Shown one piece after another: positions 42,770-55,120 of a stretch of 64,000 nt of DNA (position 1 is the first letter of the stretch; each line of letters starts with the position of its first letter). The stretch is taken from the NCBI GenBank assembly GCA_946902985.2, contig OX336388.2:129458346-129522345 (forward strand). Reading direction: 5' to 3'. A program made the translations under genes and the position numbers. The notes below the pieces were generated by a model. The model searched no databases, had not been told where the DNA came from, and saw nothing but the letters and a program-made list of their open reading frames with translations. Source of the DNA: Meconema thalassinum. Lineage: Eukaryota; Arthropoda; Insecta; Orthoptera; Tettigoniidae.

Positions 42770-43292
42770 TAATAATTAGTTACCGAAAAAATAAAGTCAT
42801 GACATTATTATTTGGTTTTTGTGCATAATCTAAAATACAAATCTAAAAATAAAAACATCTTACATGCATTAACTGTATATCAAACCCAGTCCACCTTTGA
42901 ATTTGTAATGCAAGTAATAATTTGAAAAGGAGATAAGTGTAATCGGTTTTAAACATTATCCCTGCTTTTTTATATGTTTATGACATGCGTATTAACCAAG
43001 AATCGAACCCTGGTGTACCTTAGTGAAAAGGCTAACAGCTTAACCACTGCGCCACCTTGCCCTTGTTTCTTAGTTTGACTTGCTTTAGATCTCAGAGCTG
43101 GAAATCGAATTAAGACCATCAGTGCAAGAGCTTCGAGTGCTTACCACTGCAGCACGAAATGGTTAGCTGGTAACATTAGACAACCGGTAATGATTGTATT
43201 TCTGTTAGCTAAGCATTTCTGTCATCTGCCTACTGTATGTGCACTGCCAGCAAAACAGTTTAGTTTAGAACAAGCAAGTATGTGTATAGATT

Positions 43293-44820
43293 ATAATCAC
43301 GGAGATGCCTAACAAACTCAATTGGTGTGAGACCATCTTTATCATTAAATTTTTGTGGTTTTTCTTCAAAAGTTCTAATGATAGTGACGTTAGATGCCCT
43401 GTTCGAAGGGTATACCTGTCTTAGACTTCCTACTCGTAAATCATTCTCGCCTATTTCTAGATCTTGTTGCATCGACAGTCCTATCGGAGTTTGTTTTGTC
43501 CGAACGTCTCTAATTTCATCTTATAATCGTGTCATTCTAGCTTGATCTGTTTCCTTTACTTCGTTTTCGGTCTCGACCTGATTTACTACGCATTCCTGAA
43601 TATCTTTCCTAAGTTCGTCCTTTAATGAAATCTTAATAGCTTCTGCCGTTAATGCATCGCCTAAGTTAATATTTTGAATGCTCCTTTTAATCTCTTCAAG
43701 CTCTGTTAACCTCCTTTCCCGATCAGCTCTCAAATCATTATCCATCGGATCCACTTTGGTTCCTAAAGATTTAGTTTCATCCATTTCTCTATCAAGATCT
43801 GCTCTAATTCCTGACATATCATCACTTTGAGTTTTCTGTACAAGATTGATTCTTTTAATTAAATCCTCCCTTGCATCAGAAACATCCTTGTTTAATTTAG
43901 CTTCAGTTGAAACTATTTTCTTTTCCATATCTCGTTTGATGCTTGAAACATGATCGGAACTGAGTTTCTTCCAATCATCCTTCAACGCCTCCAAACTTTT
44001 TTTGACAATTTTCTCCACATCTACATCAATGCCATTTTTCAACAATTTACTGTGATCCTGTGCTTGTGTTCTTAAACTGTCAACAACACTTTTAAGTTCT
44101 GATAAACTCGTGTTAGTTTGTGATGTGTTTCCCTCAGCTTGTTGTTTGTTGAGTTCCCATTCTTTTCTGATTTCAGTCTGGAAATTCTCATTACTTGTTT
44201 CTAATTCTTTAAACTTGTGTTGCATGTTAGACTCTATTATGCCTTTATGCCTAATCTAGATTGAACTTGTTCTGTGTTAGACTCTACACTACCTAGTCTA
44301 GTTTGAACATCAATGGTGTTGTTCTGAATTTTGATAACTCTTTCTTTGAGTAACAAAGCCTCATCCTGTATCTTGTCAACATTTCTCTGTATCTGTCGAC
44401 TGTGTTTGTGACTTGTGTAGAACTAGCTTTATTAACATCGCTGCTAACGGAAGTAGCACTACTTTGTAATTTCTCCAAAGAGTTTTGTACTTCATCTAAC
44501 TCTTATTTAATACTGTCTTTAACGCTTTCTTTTATAGTGTCAACAATGTTTTCTACTATAGTGTCCCTAACGCTTTCTTTAACTGCATCTACTTCTGCCT
44601 TAACTCTTTCAATTACAGATTCTTTAATAGTGTCCCTACTATTTTCAACTTCTTCTCTAACAGAGTTAAATTTCTTTTCAGCGTCGTCTTTAGCATTTTT
44701 AAAACCTCTGGGTGTACGTGCGAACACCTTCCACATCTTTTGTCAGATTGTTCATCTTATCCTGAACATCTGAAAACATCTTATACACCTCTTCGATCTT
44801 CATTGCCATTGCAACAATTA
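43293..44820 (-). pseudogene. gag-like coiled-coil protein, broken
   Basis: Antisense pieces form one protein. A start near 44,810 (MAMKIEEVYKMFSDVQDKMN) shifts frame near 44,735; then FKNAKDDAEKKFNSVREEV and KESV-type heptads, a stop near 44,503, more text to 44,293, and a 234-codon stretch from 44,225 to 43,521 of long coiled coil. The last piece (43,472-43,293) includes EKPQKFNDKDGLTPIEF and RHLRDY, which resembles the start of a retroelement gag matrix/capsid region. The protein stops exactly at the P2 end. No protease or polymerase is seen near it. It could be the gag of an LTR retrotransposon split by P2, but this is unproven. Confidence 0.55.
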
Positions 44821-46229
44821 CAAATATATCAACTGCTACGGGAACATGACATACACTGCAGAACTAGAATACCATAGAGCAACCATTTTCAACTTAATAT
44901 TTGGGAATTTTATTGTTTACCATACTTATACTAATCCCTATAGTAATTCTTTTCATGATTCATTTAAATTATGAAGCCCTAATTCTATTACAATTAATTA
45001 ATTTTAATCCTTAACGTTAAATGACTGTGACTGAAATGTCAACAACCGGATCATCAAACCAACAGATTTAGATTATAAGTCAGCTTTCTGTTTCTCGATT
45101 TATTCCTCCTTACTCAGGATTTCTTTCAATCTAATCATTCAAAATTAAAACAATTGCATCCAATCACGCCAAATTAAGCCTCAACAAGCCTAATCGTGCC
45201 TAACATCACGAAATGCGTCGCTACGAACCACAGTTCGAGCCTAAACGTTGGTCTGCCATTTAATGTGTACCCGTTTAAACCATTTGAGCTGCTTGTCGTA
45301 TCCGAAGATCAACTGGATTGCAGAATCTCGAGGTCCCCGGCTAATAAACCTGGAAATCCTACCAACAATAGCTAAATGGGGGATGCACACTTCCTAAGAT
45401 CATGTTATGGTAAAGCAGAATGGGTGGATAAACTGAATAAACGAAGAGCTCTAGAAACTTACCATTCTCGGTTAAGTGGGCGTAATTAGTGGTTCAATAA
45501 AACCTCAAATGCACCAAAACATAATCCTTCTCCATAATTTAAATAAATCATCAAGACGTGGTTACAGAAACTAACGAATTAATTTATTAATAGAATAATA
45601 ATACATAAAAAGTCAACAAATATCCCTAGGTATTTACATATGATCCGTAAAGTGATTATGCAAAAATCCAATAATCAGATAATACAATAAAATCACCGTC
45701 CAACTGACGTTAGAAGTATTTCTCTTCTCATTAAAAAACAATTAAGCAAATAATCAACCAGCTGTTAGCACAACAGCGCTTAAATTCACACTTGTTCTCT
45801 AGTAATATCTGAACAAATATTGTTATTAATACAACCAATGTCTTCCAATGACATTCCTTCTTACTGTTACAAAATCATCCATTGGTAAAAATAATGAAAA
45901 TTATTTAATGCTGATCTTCCATAAGATCACTTCTGTACAACAATAAACAACCTTAATGTAGTCAAAGAACGTCGTCACGTTCTGTAAACATCACTCCTAT
46001 TAATGGTTTAAACGTTTAAAAGATTTATAATAAATTAAACAAAAGTTTAATTGTCAACTAAGTTTCTCTAAATTATTTAATTAATAATAATAGAAATTAT
46101 TATTAAATGTTTAATTAAAAGCTATTAATATTTTCTAAATATCAATTAAGTTTGCAAAATATTTATTATTTAGATGTTTATTAATTATTAGAAATAATTA
46201 TTAATCATGTTAATTCACATAATAAACAA

Positions 46230-46284
<55 letters not shown>

Positions 46285-47906
46285 GTTTTAGTATCAGCTG
46301 TTTATCAAGTAAATTATTCAGATAACTTCATTATATCATTAAATTCTCCTGGCTATTAGTGATATTATGTTTAAATATTATTAACAAAATTTCATATATT
46401 ATTTACAACACTCATGATGATTCTCAATCATCCAACCTTCCTTCTCTTGTCAACTCCTGACAATCCTTGCTTTTAAATAAAGTGTCACTCTTACAAAATC
46501 ATATCGCATTGTTATCATAATAATATTGTGGTTTCGTTTCATAATTGGGCATATATGCATAGCCGAACGATTAAGTCAAGCTTATATAATTGCCGTCTTA
46601 TTTTTGATAATATTTTAATAATAATTAACAACATTGTTATTTTCAATGCGTTTCCCAAATATTTTCCGCCAATAGAACTAACCAATTCAACTGAGAGTCG
46701 TTTCACATTAATAATAGACAACAAAGGTCTTTTTTAATTCTTTACTGCAATATAGTTACTTATAATTTCCAAATAAACGCTTACAACGCGTATAATGACC
46801 TTCCCTTCTCCAATATACTGAACAAACATCCACAGAATACTTAAACAACGAATTCTCTCGATAATACAGGTAAATTCCGTATAACATTTTCTCAGCTGGC
46901 TATTAAACAAATATAGCTGCGATAATTCTTCACTTCGATCTCTTAATACAGTATTCTTGCGTAACAACTTATTTAAATTGCATATGATGCCTTGCTATCA
47001 TAATATATTCATATATAGTAATTACAGTGTATAACTCTTTCAGATGTTGTAATAATGCATAATAGTCGACTCTAATAAACAGCGATGACGTAATGGTTTA
47101 CTAATACAAGATACTTTAGATTTTAAATAATTACTGTTAATATTTAATAAATATAAACATTTGTTACTTCTCTCTGGTCTTTCCAAAATATTGCGTTAAC
47201 GCAATCAGTAGCCAACAACAATCTCTAATAGTGTTGCAAAAGTTTCGTAGAATACTCAAATGTGTTGATTTGTCTAAGTAGATAAGATCACTCAAAATAA
47301 AATAATTTATCCACTGATAAGTTATTATTAATAATGAATGGCTAAAGTTGGAATGTCCAAATAATGTTTCATTCTTCAACCAATCCAAAAGGTTCGATAA
47401 AATGATTATTTTAGTAGCATCAGACTCGAAGTTAGCTATAACAAAATAACTATATTTCCAAAATAAAGGATCGCTGCTCCTAAGATTTGCAATAAAATCT
47501 TGGAAATGTAAAAAAAAAAAAAAAAATATTCATTTCCAAAAAATATCCTTTTCCTAGTCTGGATTGCTTAGGTAAATTAATATTATATTCCATAATGCTA
47601 AATAGAATTCAGTAAAATTCGGTAAACTTCAATAGAATTCAATAAAATTCAATAACATTCCCAAAGAATTCACGGTTAGAAATAATTCGAAAAACAACAT
47701 TATTTATAAAATGAGCTTAAATCTCGAAGCCTAAAAGTCAAAAATCCATATGTTAATATCCAAAATCTCACTAAAAGAAATTTAAAATTTAAATATCCAA
47801 CGTTGAAAAATAATTTCTGTGCCTAAAATATATCACACACAATAAAAAAATGGACTAGCGTTGAAATGGTGCCATTCTCTCTGATATTCTACTCTACAAC
47901 TAACTA
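44821..47906. other. AT-rich spacer, no gene seen
   Basis: Very AT-rich, especially 45,950-47,900. Contains a TTA microsatellite (46,230-46,283), an A-run (47,510-47,526) and repeated AATTCAATAAAATTC motifs (47,605-47,660). The part adjoining the gag-like start could include its LTR or leader, but I could not find a paired LTR. Confidence 0.4.
46230..46283. repeat. (TTA)n microsatellite
   Basis: About 18 perfect ATT/TTA units within AT-rich spacer. Confidence 0.95.
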
Positions 47907-47914
47907 CATAAAGA

Positions 47915-50684
47915 CAGGGCCGGATTTACCCAATGTTTCGCTATAGGCATCTCTCCATTGAGCGCCCCTCCTCACTTGAGTCCCCCCCCCCGACTTTTAT
48001 GATAAGGCATAGCCACTCGCATGAGGTAAGGTTTGGAAAAAAGAAATAAACAGGTATATGGCTGACAGCGGAGGTTTATGCTTGACATTTTACGCAGGGA
48101 AAACATAGTCAATTCAATAAAAATAACGCTTGGAGTAGAACTACATGAAACAGTTTAACTTTTATGCAACCAAAACACTTTATGAATACCCTTTCCAAAA
48201 ATAATGTCTAGCCTTAATTCATACAACAAAAGAGAAGAGTAGCTTCAAAAATAAAAACATTATTTAGTGCTGTAACTGAATGAACTGCGGTAGCACGAAA
48301 TATGGTAAAAAAATAGTAAAACACACAATAATTTTAAAACGCATGAAGAGCAGTGTTACGAACGACATTTTAAATTGAACAAAGCGCCCCTAAAATATAA
48401 ATAAGGCCAACTTCATATCTTCCTGCAATATCTTTAAGAGAAATTAAAGTGTTGATTAAAAACATGATTGGAGACATAACGGGGCCTGCCTCAAGCACAA
48501 CGAGAACTACTTCAAAAGTGTCCTTCTTGCCTTCTTTTCGGCAAATAAACTATGGCATCACAGTTCAAGTTTTTCGTCATATCTTTTTCAATCGCTAGGA
48601 GTGCAATAGAGTTTAGCCTTTCTTCTTTAGTGACTGACCGTAAATAGTTCTTGACGCGATTCAGTACCGAAAATGATCTTTCTCCAGAACAATTGGTCAC
48701 TGGAATGGTGAGAAGTACCGTATCCGTAAAGCAATGTTTACGTTCGGGTACATATCGTGTAAATCTTTTTCATGAAGGAAAGTGCTGAGATCAGAGGCTG
48801 ACTTACCTTTATAATCTGCAATTTATAAATGTTCCTTTAAATGCAAGCACTCGTCAACCAGTGCACTTTCTAAGTCATCCACATACATTTCTGAGTGACC
48901 GTCAGCGATTTTTTTTTATCATTGGTCCATTTAGGTCTAACAGGGTTTCTAGAAAATAAAATCTCTTATGGAGGACTTCGTAAGCCTCACTTCGCCTCTT
49001 AAGCTCAGCACTTAGTACATCCAGAATTACATAAAATACATTGACGAGAAAATTTTCTGAGCCCTCTGACGGTACATATTCTCCATGCTTTGTCTCATCA
49101 TTCCTAGTCTTTCGTTCCAGTCTTATCTTTAGTTCGTAGGAATATTGAGCAATGCCGCGTAATTCTTTGGCTTCTTTCTCATACACATCGAAATTATATC
49201 TTAAACTTTGCACAAATTCCGCTAACGAAGCGTAACATTCTACGACAGTGCTCAAATTAGTGCTAACTGTTTGGAGCTTCTGGCTGAGAGTATTAAATCT
49301 TTTTAGAATGGTCACTCCAGAAAAGAACTAGGAAAGCAGTTTCTAATTGTACAGTATTGCTTAAGATGCCTTTGACTTCACTTCGAGTGTTTGCCTTTTG
49401 ATTTCTGTCTTCGTGTACAATCTCAAGAGCTGCCACGATGCCACACCAGCCTTCCCTCAGGGCTTGACAAGCGTCATATCGTGCCGACCACCAAGTCACT
49501 GACAGGCTTTTAGTACGCGCGCAATAAAGTTCTTTAACATTTCCCATCGGTAGGTCGAATCATTAAAAATGTTGAACAGTTCTTGAACTGTTAAAAAATA
49601 CCTTACATATTCTGAACAAGATTCAACGGCATGAGTTCCAACCAAAATTAGTGAATGGGGTGAGCATGGTGCATAGAGAGCTAAGGGATTCAAGGCCGCT
49701 ATTCGAACTTGCAACCCGGAATATTCGCCGGACATATTACATGTGTTATCGTAAGATTGGCCTCGAATATCCTCCACTTTCAAATCCAGATCTTCCAACT
49801 TCGCCTTTGCTGCATCAAAAAGCTGCTCTGGCTTGTGCCCGATGCTTGCCATAAAACCTAGAAACCTTTCTTTTGGTTCACCATTGGCCGTAACATATCT
49901 AATGATAAAAGTCAACTGATCGGTGTGGGAGAAATCGACGGTAGCTTACCTCAAGTTGCTGAACACCATCGCAGTCAATGTCGTGAACCGCAGAGCAAGA
50001 ATTGTTATTGTTATCTGAATTTGTCGTTGGAGGTGTAGGATTCACACGCGGACTAAACATCACATTTATTTTCCGACATTTTGACAGTGTAACCTCGGCT
50101 TTCTTATCCTCTTCAGCTCTTCGGACACGGTTTTGGTAACCAGATAACGTTTTGCTGCCCATAGTTTAAATCATTTACTTGCAGATCACATCACAACACA
50201 ACAAAACAACACAACGCAATCTCGAACTCGCACTCAGGACAGGCGAGGGGAGGGGGTGGGGCACTTCAGTGCTACTACAATGCAAGCAAATCCATCTACC
50301 GCAACAACAGCCCGCGCAGCACAGCTCGACTCGTCTGCCTCCCCTCCCCTCTCACCTCTCACACTTGTCGGGATGAAACGGCGTCGAGCGGCATAACGAA
50401 GAGCGAAGTGGAAGGGGATGGGCGGGCATGCGACAAAGACACGATATTATTTCTAAATGTCTCTGCTCATTTCTCAATATTTATTTTAGCATGTATACTG
50501 CTATAATCCTAACTTAGCACACTTAAAGCCCTAGCAAAGAGGGCGCCTGACGGCGGTGCCCTTCGGGGCGCCTCCAGTACAGGTCCTTGCCAGTTGCCTA
50601 ACCGAAGGGGCACCTTGCAGCGCCCCTTGGACTGCGGCGCCCCTAGGCACGTGCCTATTTTGCCTTACGGTAAATCCGGCCCTG
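47915..50684 (-). mobile_element. hAT DNA transposon, 2.77 kb, defective
   Basis: Terminal inverted repeats CAGGGCCGGATTTACC and GGTAAATCCGGCCCTG are flanked by a perfect 8-bp duplication CATAAAGA (47,907-47,914 and 50,685-50,692), the hAT hallmark. The broken transposase inside reads on the minus strand. The clean duplication suggests fairly recent movement, probably driven in trans. Confidence 0.95.
48512..50162 (-). pseudogene. hAT transposase (ZMYM1-like), frameshifted and internally deleted
   Basis: N-terminus at 50,162: MGSKTLSGYQNRVRRAEEDK, a usual start for this group. After a gap where the zinc finger and early core should be, coding resumes at 49,915 with KERFLGF, IRGQSYDNTCNMSGEYSGL and PCSPHSLILVG, typical of the hAT core. 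Frameshifts near 49,500 and 49,310 follow. Further pieces (ECYASLAEFVQSLR; AELKRRSEAYEV) lead to the C-terminal dimerisation segment NCSGERSFSVLNRVKNYLRS and ERLNSIALLAIE ending at 48,512. Too short and too broken to work. Confidence 0.88.
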
Positions 50685-50692
50685 CATAAAGA

Positions 50693-52198
50693 ACCAACAA
50701 CTACGAACGAAGATTTCTCTCTCTACCTTGCGATGACATCTTGTAGAAATAGTGTGGTGGAAATTACTGACGACACCAGTAACTCCACACTCGATAATCT
50801 TCCTCCTCTTCCTCCGGAAAACTGCCTCGTCACATCTCGAACCCTGGTCTCCATCGCTAATCTCCCTGGCTGGTTACGAACGCGGACCTCGCCTCGATCA
50901 GCAACGCCGCACGAACCTCCAAGTCTGGAAGTGTGACGAACTACTTCAGTTCGGGTTTGATAGTATCTAGCCATGACGCGACAATCAAGTTCCGTCTCGT
51001 AAAGTTGGACTGTAGCTGCGCAATAGTTACACCTCATCTTGAATTTTATGGTTAATATAGGTTGCCTGATATTCTAGACTGACAATGTGTTATCACGTTC
51101 CCTGCGCATAACTTGGCTTAGTTCATGATCACAAATGCGTTAAACACAATGTTAATTATTCCCCTTAACGCTTGCATATCGAACATATCGACAAAAAGTT
51201 TATCACTGAGCAGAAACTTGCTATAATTGTGTGCCGCTGTCCTTCAAATGTGCCTGAGCGAACATACAACGGGCCATCCCCTGCACTCGCTATTGTTCTC
51301 CCTGCAGAACGCTTGCGATGCTGCCACGCACAGTATGAAACGTGCTTGAATAACGTGAATGCCTTCAACAAAGAAACCTATCTTATTCTTTCAAATATCT
51401 TCCTGAGACTTTTACGAAATATACACATGATGTTTCTCTTTAGTTTAGTCGAACTCTCGATACTGGTTTCACACGAGAACTGATATTATAACGACTTTCC
51501 GTTTCCCACATCATCAGCGGACTTCCCATGTTGTACTTTGACCGGCGGAACCGACCTCCTCGTCGTCAAGCTTTGTTCGCGAGAGACCCCTATCTTACAC
51601 ACGCTGGTTTCGAGACCCAAAGTATCGCAGGCCCAACCTCTACCACTGCTGCTACACAAAGACCGCAATTAGATGCACGTCACCACGCTCGTCAAAACCA
51701 ATCGAATGGCGCCTCGTCAGGAATGAGCGGTAAACCATTCGTTACATATATCTTTCTACAGGGATCTCAGACTTCCTTCCCTGAGTGACTAACATAGTTC
51801 CTTTTAATTTAGATCCTTTCTCAATAGTTTTAAATGTGCAGATTCTCTCTTCTTTAACAAATAGCAGTATATATTATCGATGAAGCTTCTCATTAGGCGC
51901 GCTCAACTTCTCCTTCCTCCGTGTTACTAGAAATTGGATTAGCCAATCAGCGCATTTCTCTTCCAAGTCTGCACGTAGCTATGAGCGGCCAAGCGAAAAT
52001 ACGACGCAGGATTGCCTAGCAGCGGCTTCGGTCGCCATTTTACTGTCGTCAAACACAATCTGAAGCTTCCCTTCATAATAAAATTTTAAAAATATCGTAA
52101 TTCCTCCAAAAATACTGCAATCTTCTCCAAATTTCACCAAAACATCCAAAATAGCATCCTGTCCATCCTGAATCATTTAGAATTCGAGTTCAGTACGT
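50693..52198. other. spacer between hAT and X copy 2
   Basis: No recognised gene or repeat. Open frames of 60-126 codons occur on both strands (e.g. 50,556-50,936, which starts inside the hAT end), but none shows a domain or family motif. CG-containing words are commoner here than in the flanking AT-rich DNA. Confidence 0.35.
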
Positions 52199-53505
52199 CC
52201 TCCGTGATCAATGGTTCGCAAAATATCAATTGATTCATTGGGGCACAGCCACCATGGCCAGCAACTCATGTCTTGTCTTGATTGACATCGCTTAGTCAAC
52301 CAAAATGTTATAGCTTCATATCCTACAACCATCTACTTGTGTATGAACATGCATCAATGCCACAAAGTCATGTCACTGATAACGTTTTACTAACACGTTA
52401 AAGATCCCCTTCAGGGGTAAAAATCCTAGCACGCTTCAAGCATTTTCAAATATTAGCCTCCATCCGTCCGTTATAGAAAATATCTGAAAAAAATACCATT
52501 GACCCGCTGTCCCGTCGAAATATCGATTGTTCTATTGAGCACAGCCACTGTGGCCGGTGATAGCCTCGTTGAAACACACGGCCAGCTGTATCGTCTCTCT
52601 GTGTACGAACACTCTTTAATAACATTTAAAACAGGTAAAAATTTATTATTTTTTCAACATGTATTAGGCCCTTTGTCATTTTTTTTATTTTGGAAGCATA
52701 AATACAACATTTAAAGGGGAAATGTCACTCTAGGTCTTTGGACACCCCGTACACGCCTCTAGCCTTATTGGTTTGCGAGATATTAAAATGCCAATGTCCT
52801 ATTAGTCTTGGCTCCTTTGGTTGCATTAGGGGCTATGGGAAAAGAGGGAGTGTCACCCTGAGTCCAATGGCCCATCATACAAGACCCTAGCCTTATTGGT
52901 TCGCGAAATATTAACAAAAGTGTAGTTAGGCCCCTTTGACAAAAAATAATAATACATTCAAAAACCTGGCGTTACCCCAAGTCCAACGACCCCTCATACA
53001 AGTTCCTAGCCTTATGGGTTCACGATATATTAAAAAGCGCATGACCTATTAGTTTTCGATTTTTTGTTACATTTAAAATATCTCATTCATAAATAATTAT
53101 TTAAGAAACCATGCCTCTTACAAAAAAACTAAGTGCGCATGCGTGTAAACAAAAAAAACAAAAATATTGATTCATAATGGCGTTACACCCTATGCATGTC
53201 TTTCATGTAGAACAACATTTAATTTCATACCGGTATCCAGCCTCATGTCTGTCGTACATGGAAAGCAACATTTACTAAAAAATACTATTTCCCCCTCCTA
53301 GTAGCGGTAGGTTTAATTTTGGGGTGGAAATAAGTTGTCCATAGGAAAGAGGACGTCAGCCCAAGTGCTACGACACCTCATCTGTCAATATCTGACTATT
53401 GGTTCACGAAATATTACAAATATTAAATGGCTAAGACATAGTAGTGGGGTTAGGATGGTTTTGAATTGAGTCAGAACTGTCACTAATCCCCTACTCATAA
53501 CTTAC
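52199..53505 (-). repeat. dispersed repeat X, copy 2 (uninterrupted)
   Basis: Reverse complement matches 10,508-11,448 joined to 28,306-28,620. At the LINE C insertion point it reads continuously through GCTTGAAGCGTGCTAGG (about 52,428-52,444), with a single copy of the 12-bp sequence. It ends about 55 bp downstream of the host exon, in what should be intron. Confidence 0.85.
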
Positions 53506-53559
53506 ATCACTTGTTACGATCTCAACTTCTGCTGTATCAAAGGAGGAACTGCTACTCAC

Positions 53560-53811
53560 ACTTGCCCTCGTTCCTCTTGTACTGGTCTCGGGACGCTAAT
53601 CCGATGTGTCCTCCGCTGTTGCGGTTGAACTCAGCTTGTATTGCCGCGCCCGGGCCTTGAACCAGCAACACGGCCTTGTGGTAGAGCTTCCACTCGGCGG
53701 GTCCCCAGTCGTGTGTCTTGACCACCAACACTGACCCATTCCGCACACCATCCGCGGGGAAGCCGGTGTTCATCAAAATGTAGTACGGGTACTGAGAGCC
53801 CGTGACCACGC
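53560..53811 (-). CDS. internal exon of a WSC-domain sulfotransferase-like gene (WSCD1/2-like)
   Basis: The exon encodes 84 codons' worth of a Golgi-type carbohydrate sulfotransferase-like protein: NGSVLVVKTHDWGP, KAVLLVQGPGAA and AEFNRNSGGHIG are characteristic stretches. Family proteins (WSCD1/2) are type II membrane proteins with WSC domains followed by a sulfotransferase fold; this exon falls in the latter. On the minus strand the acceptor is GTTTCAG before GCGTGG, and the donor is AAGT followed by GTGAGT. Both boundaries are phase 1 and the length (252) is a multiple of 3. Neighbouring exons are not in view. The Met at 53,833 lies in the intron and is not a start. Confidence 0.8.
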
Positions 53812-54065
53812 CTGAAACACATGGACAGGGCACATCCGGAGGTTTACGTTTTATACATTTATTGCAGCTGATTGATCGTGAAAAGATTTACAATATCTAT
53901 GAATCTAAACTTACAAGAGGACCGCGCCTAATCGTCTTCACCCATTTCGTCCAAGTTGAAAAAACAAAAACAAAAAACAAAAATAAAAGCATTTCTGGCG
54001 TGGGTCGGGTGAGGCTTGAGCCACGTATAACTCTTGTTTTTCTATAGCAACTTTAAAACAACCAT
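53812..54065. other. probable intron of the sulfotransferase-like gene
   Basis: Upstream of the exon on the minus strand. A pyrimidine-poor but usable acceptor (TGTGTTTCAG) is at its edge. Nothing else recognised. Confidence 0.4.
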
Positions 54066-54473
54066 GTACACACGAACCTCGTTTATCCGGCTCTCATTAA
54101 TCAGGATCTCCTGTTTAACCGGATAGAAAATAATAAAAAAATATTTATACTGGTCAGTATTTCTTTTACGAGGTCGACTCTTCTCGAATGACTTTTCCGC
54201 CTGGTGAAAAATGACTGCAATTCAGGCTACGGCATAATGACATGAAGAAATTATTGTCTCTTGTTCCTCGGCAGAGAGTGATGGTGAATCCAAAAATGAA
54301 ACCGGCGCTCCATCGGAAGAAACCATGACTCATGGAGAGGCAACAATGCAGCTGGACAAATTGATGGCCTATTTATAGAATCCCAGACTGAAACCACACC
54401 GGCAGAACTGAAGTTAGTAAAACATCTTCGTGATTGTGCTGCACGCAAACGCTATCTCTACTTAGTATAAAAC
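54066..54473 (+). mobile_element. Tigger/pogo-like DNA transposon remnant
   Basis: Starts with a terminal-repeat-like ACCTCGTTTATCCGGCTC and CATTAATCAGGATCTCC, characteristic of Tigger ends. After a large internal deletion it continues with the C-terminal end of a transposase (54,275-54,470: THGEATMQLDKLMAYL, then, one frame over, ETTPAELKLVKHLRD and AARKRY). The right terminal repeat was not found. Confidence 0.6.
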
Positions 54474-54683
54474 TAAGTCCCCTAGCGTCCGAGCGCTTTG
54501 TAAGCTTACGCTGAGCAAACCGTTAAAAATATCTAAATACTATGAGTGTAAGATTGTTCAGCATGAAAAGTTCTGCAAAAAACGTCCGCGAGAGCATATG
54601 TATATCTTCAAAACATCGCCCACTATGTGTTTTTACGTTTGAATTTCTTCCAACCATGTCCATTCAACTACTGAGGCGACAGT

Positions 54684-54905
54684 TTACGAACTAGCTAAGG
54701 GCGAGTCTATCATCCCATCACCTTGACGGACGCCTGTATTTATTTCAAACTCTTCACTTAATCCACCCATAAATTTGACTTTAGCCTTTTTCTCCGTAAG
54801 TGTGTCTTTGATAAATTCTGTTAAAACATTAACGAGTAATAAGCGATCTACACTGTCATATGCTTTCCACAAATCCACAAACGTTATGACATATTTTATG
54901 TTCGA
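54684..54905 (-). pseudogene. RTE-like reverse transcriptase fragment
   Basis: In antisense: DLWKAYDSVDRLLLVNVLTE, TLTEKKAKVKFM, then FEINTGVRQGDG. It aligns with the LINE B RT from its DFKKAYDS block to GVRQGDG, with about 25 residues missing after the first block. Confidence 0.8.
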
Positions 54906-54924
54906 CGCTGTCGAAATGTAAACA

Positions 54925-55120
54925 TTATGTGTTAGAAAACTGTATCATAATGAGGCTCATTATAACATTACGAAACAGTTTCTCCCACCAATCAGAGCTC
55001 AAGAAACAGTTGTGTGACCAATTTGGTAAGGATACCTTCGCGCATGCGCTCAAAATCCAATATGTCTATATAAATTACCGACATGGAAAGTGCACCGTCC
55101 ATATGTTCGCGTAAATAAAC
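54925..55120. repeat. sequence related to the P2 palindrome centre
   Basis: Shares with 34,500-34,810 the landmarks AATCAGAGCTCAAG, AAACAGTTGTG, CCAATATGTCT (CCAACATGTCT in P2) and TATATAAATTACCGACATGG (CCTGG in P2), in the same order but closer together. Confidence 0.6.

Larger units (their letters stand above)
29223..43292. mobile_element. P2: 14-kb palindromic element related to P1
   Basis: The outer ends are inverted copies (AATCTAAACACACACTTGC and, in reverse complement at the right, AATCTATACACATACTTGC), with a possible 5-bp duplication ATAAT at 29,218-29,222 and 43,293-43,297. Left arm 29,223-32,520 continues, after a Mutator-like insert, at 34,124-35,000. The right arm is 35,046-36,540, then, beyond a tandem duplication, up to 43,292, with several SINE insertions. 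So the original element was one palindrome with arms over 4 kb and a loop of about 45 bp. It carries tRNA-Leu-like genes and acidic-protein genes similar to P1. The right arm ends inside a gag-like frame. Confidence 0.8.

Noticed and set aside
43327..44773. Plus-strand open frames opposite the gag-like gene
   Set aside because: They are shadows of the antisense coiled-coil coding; Leu/Ser-rich composition is what reversing such coding gives.
50556..50936. 126-codon open frame spanning the hAT right end
   Set aside because: It crosses the transposon boundary and has no recognisable domain.
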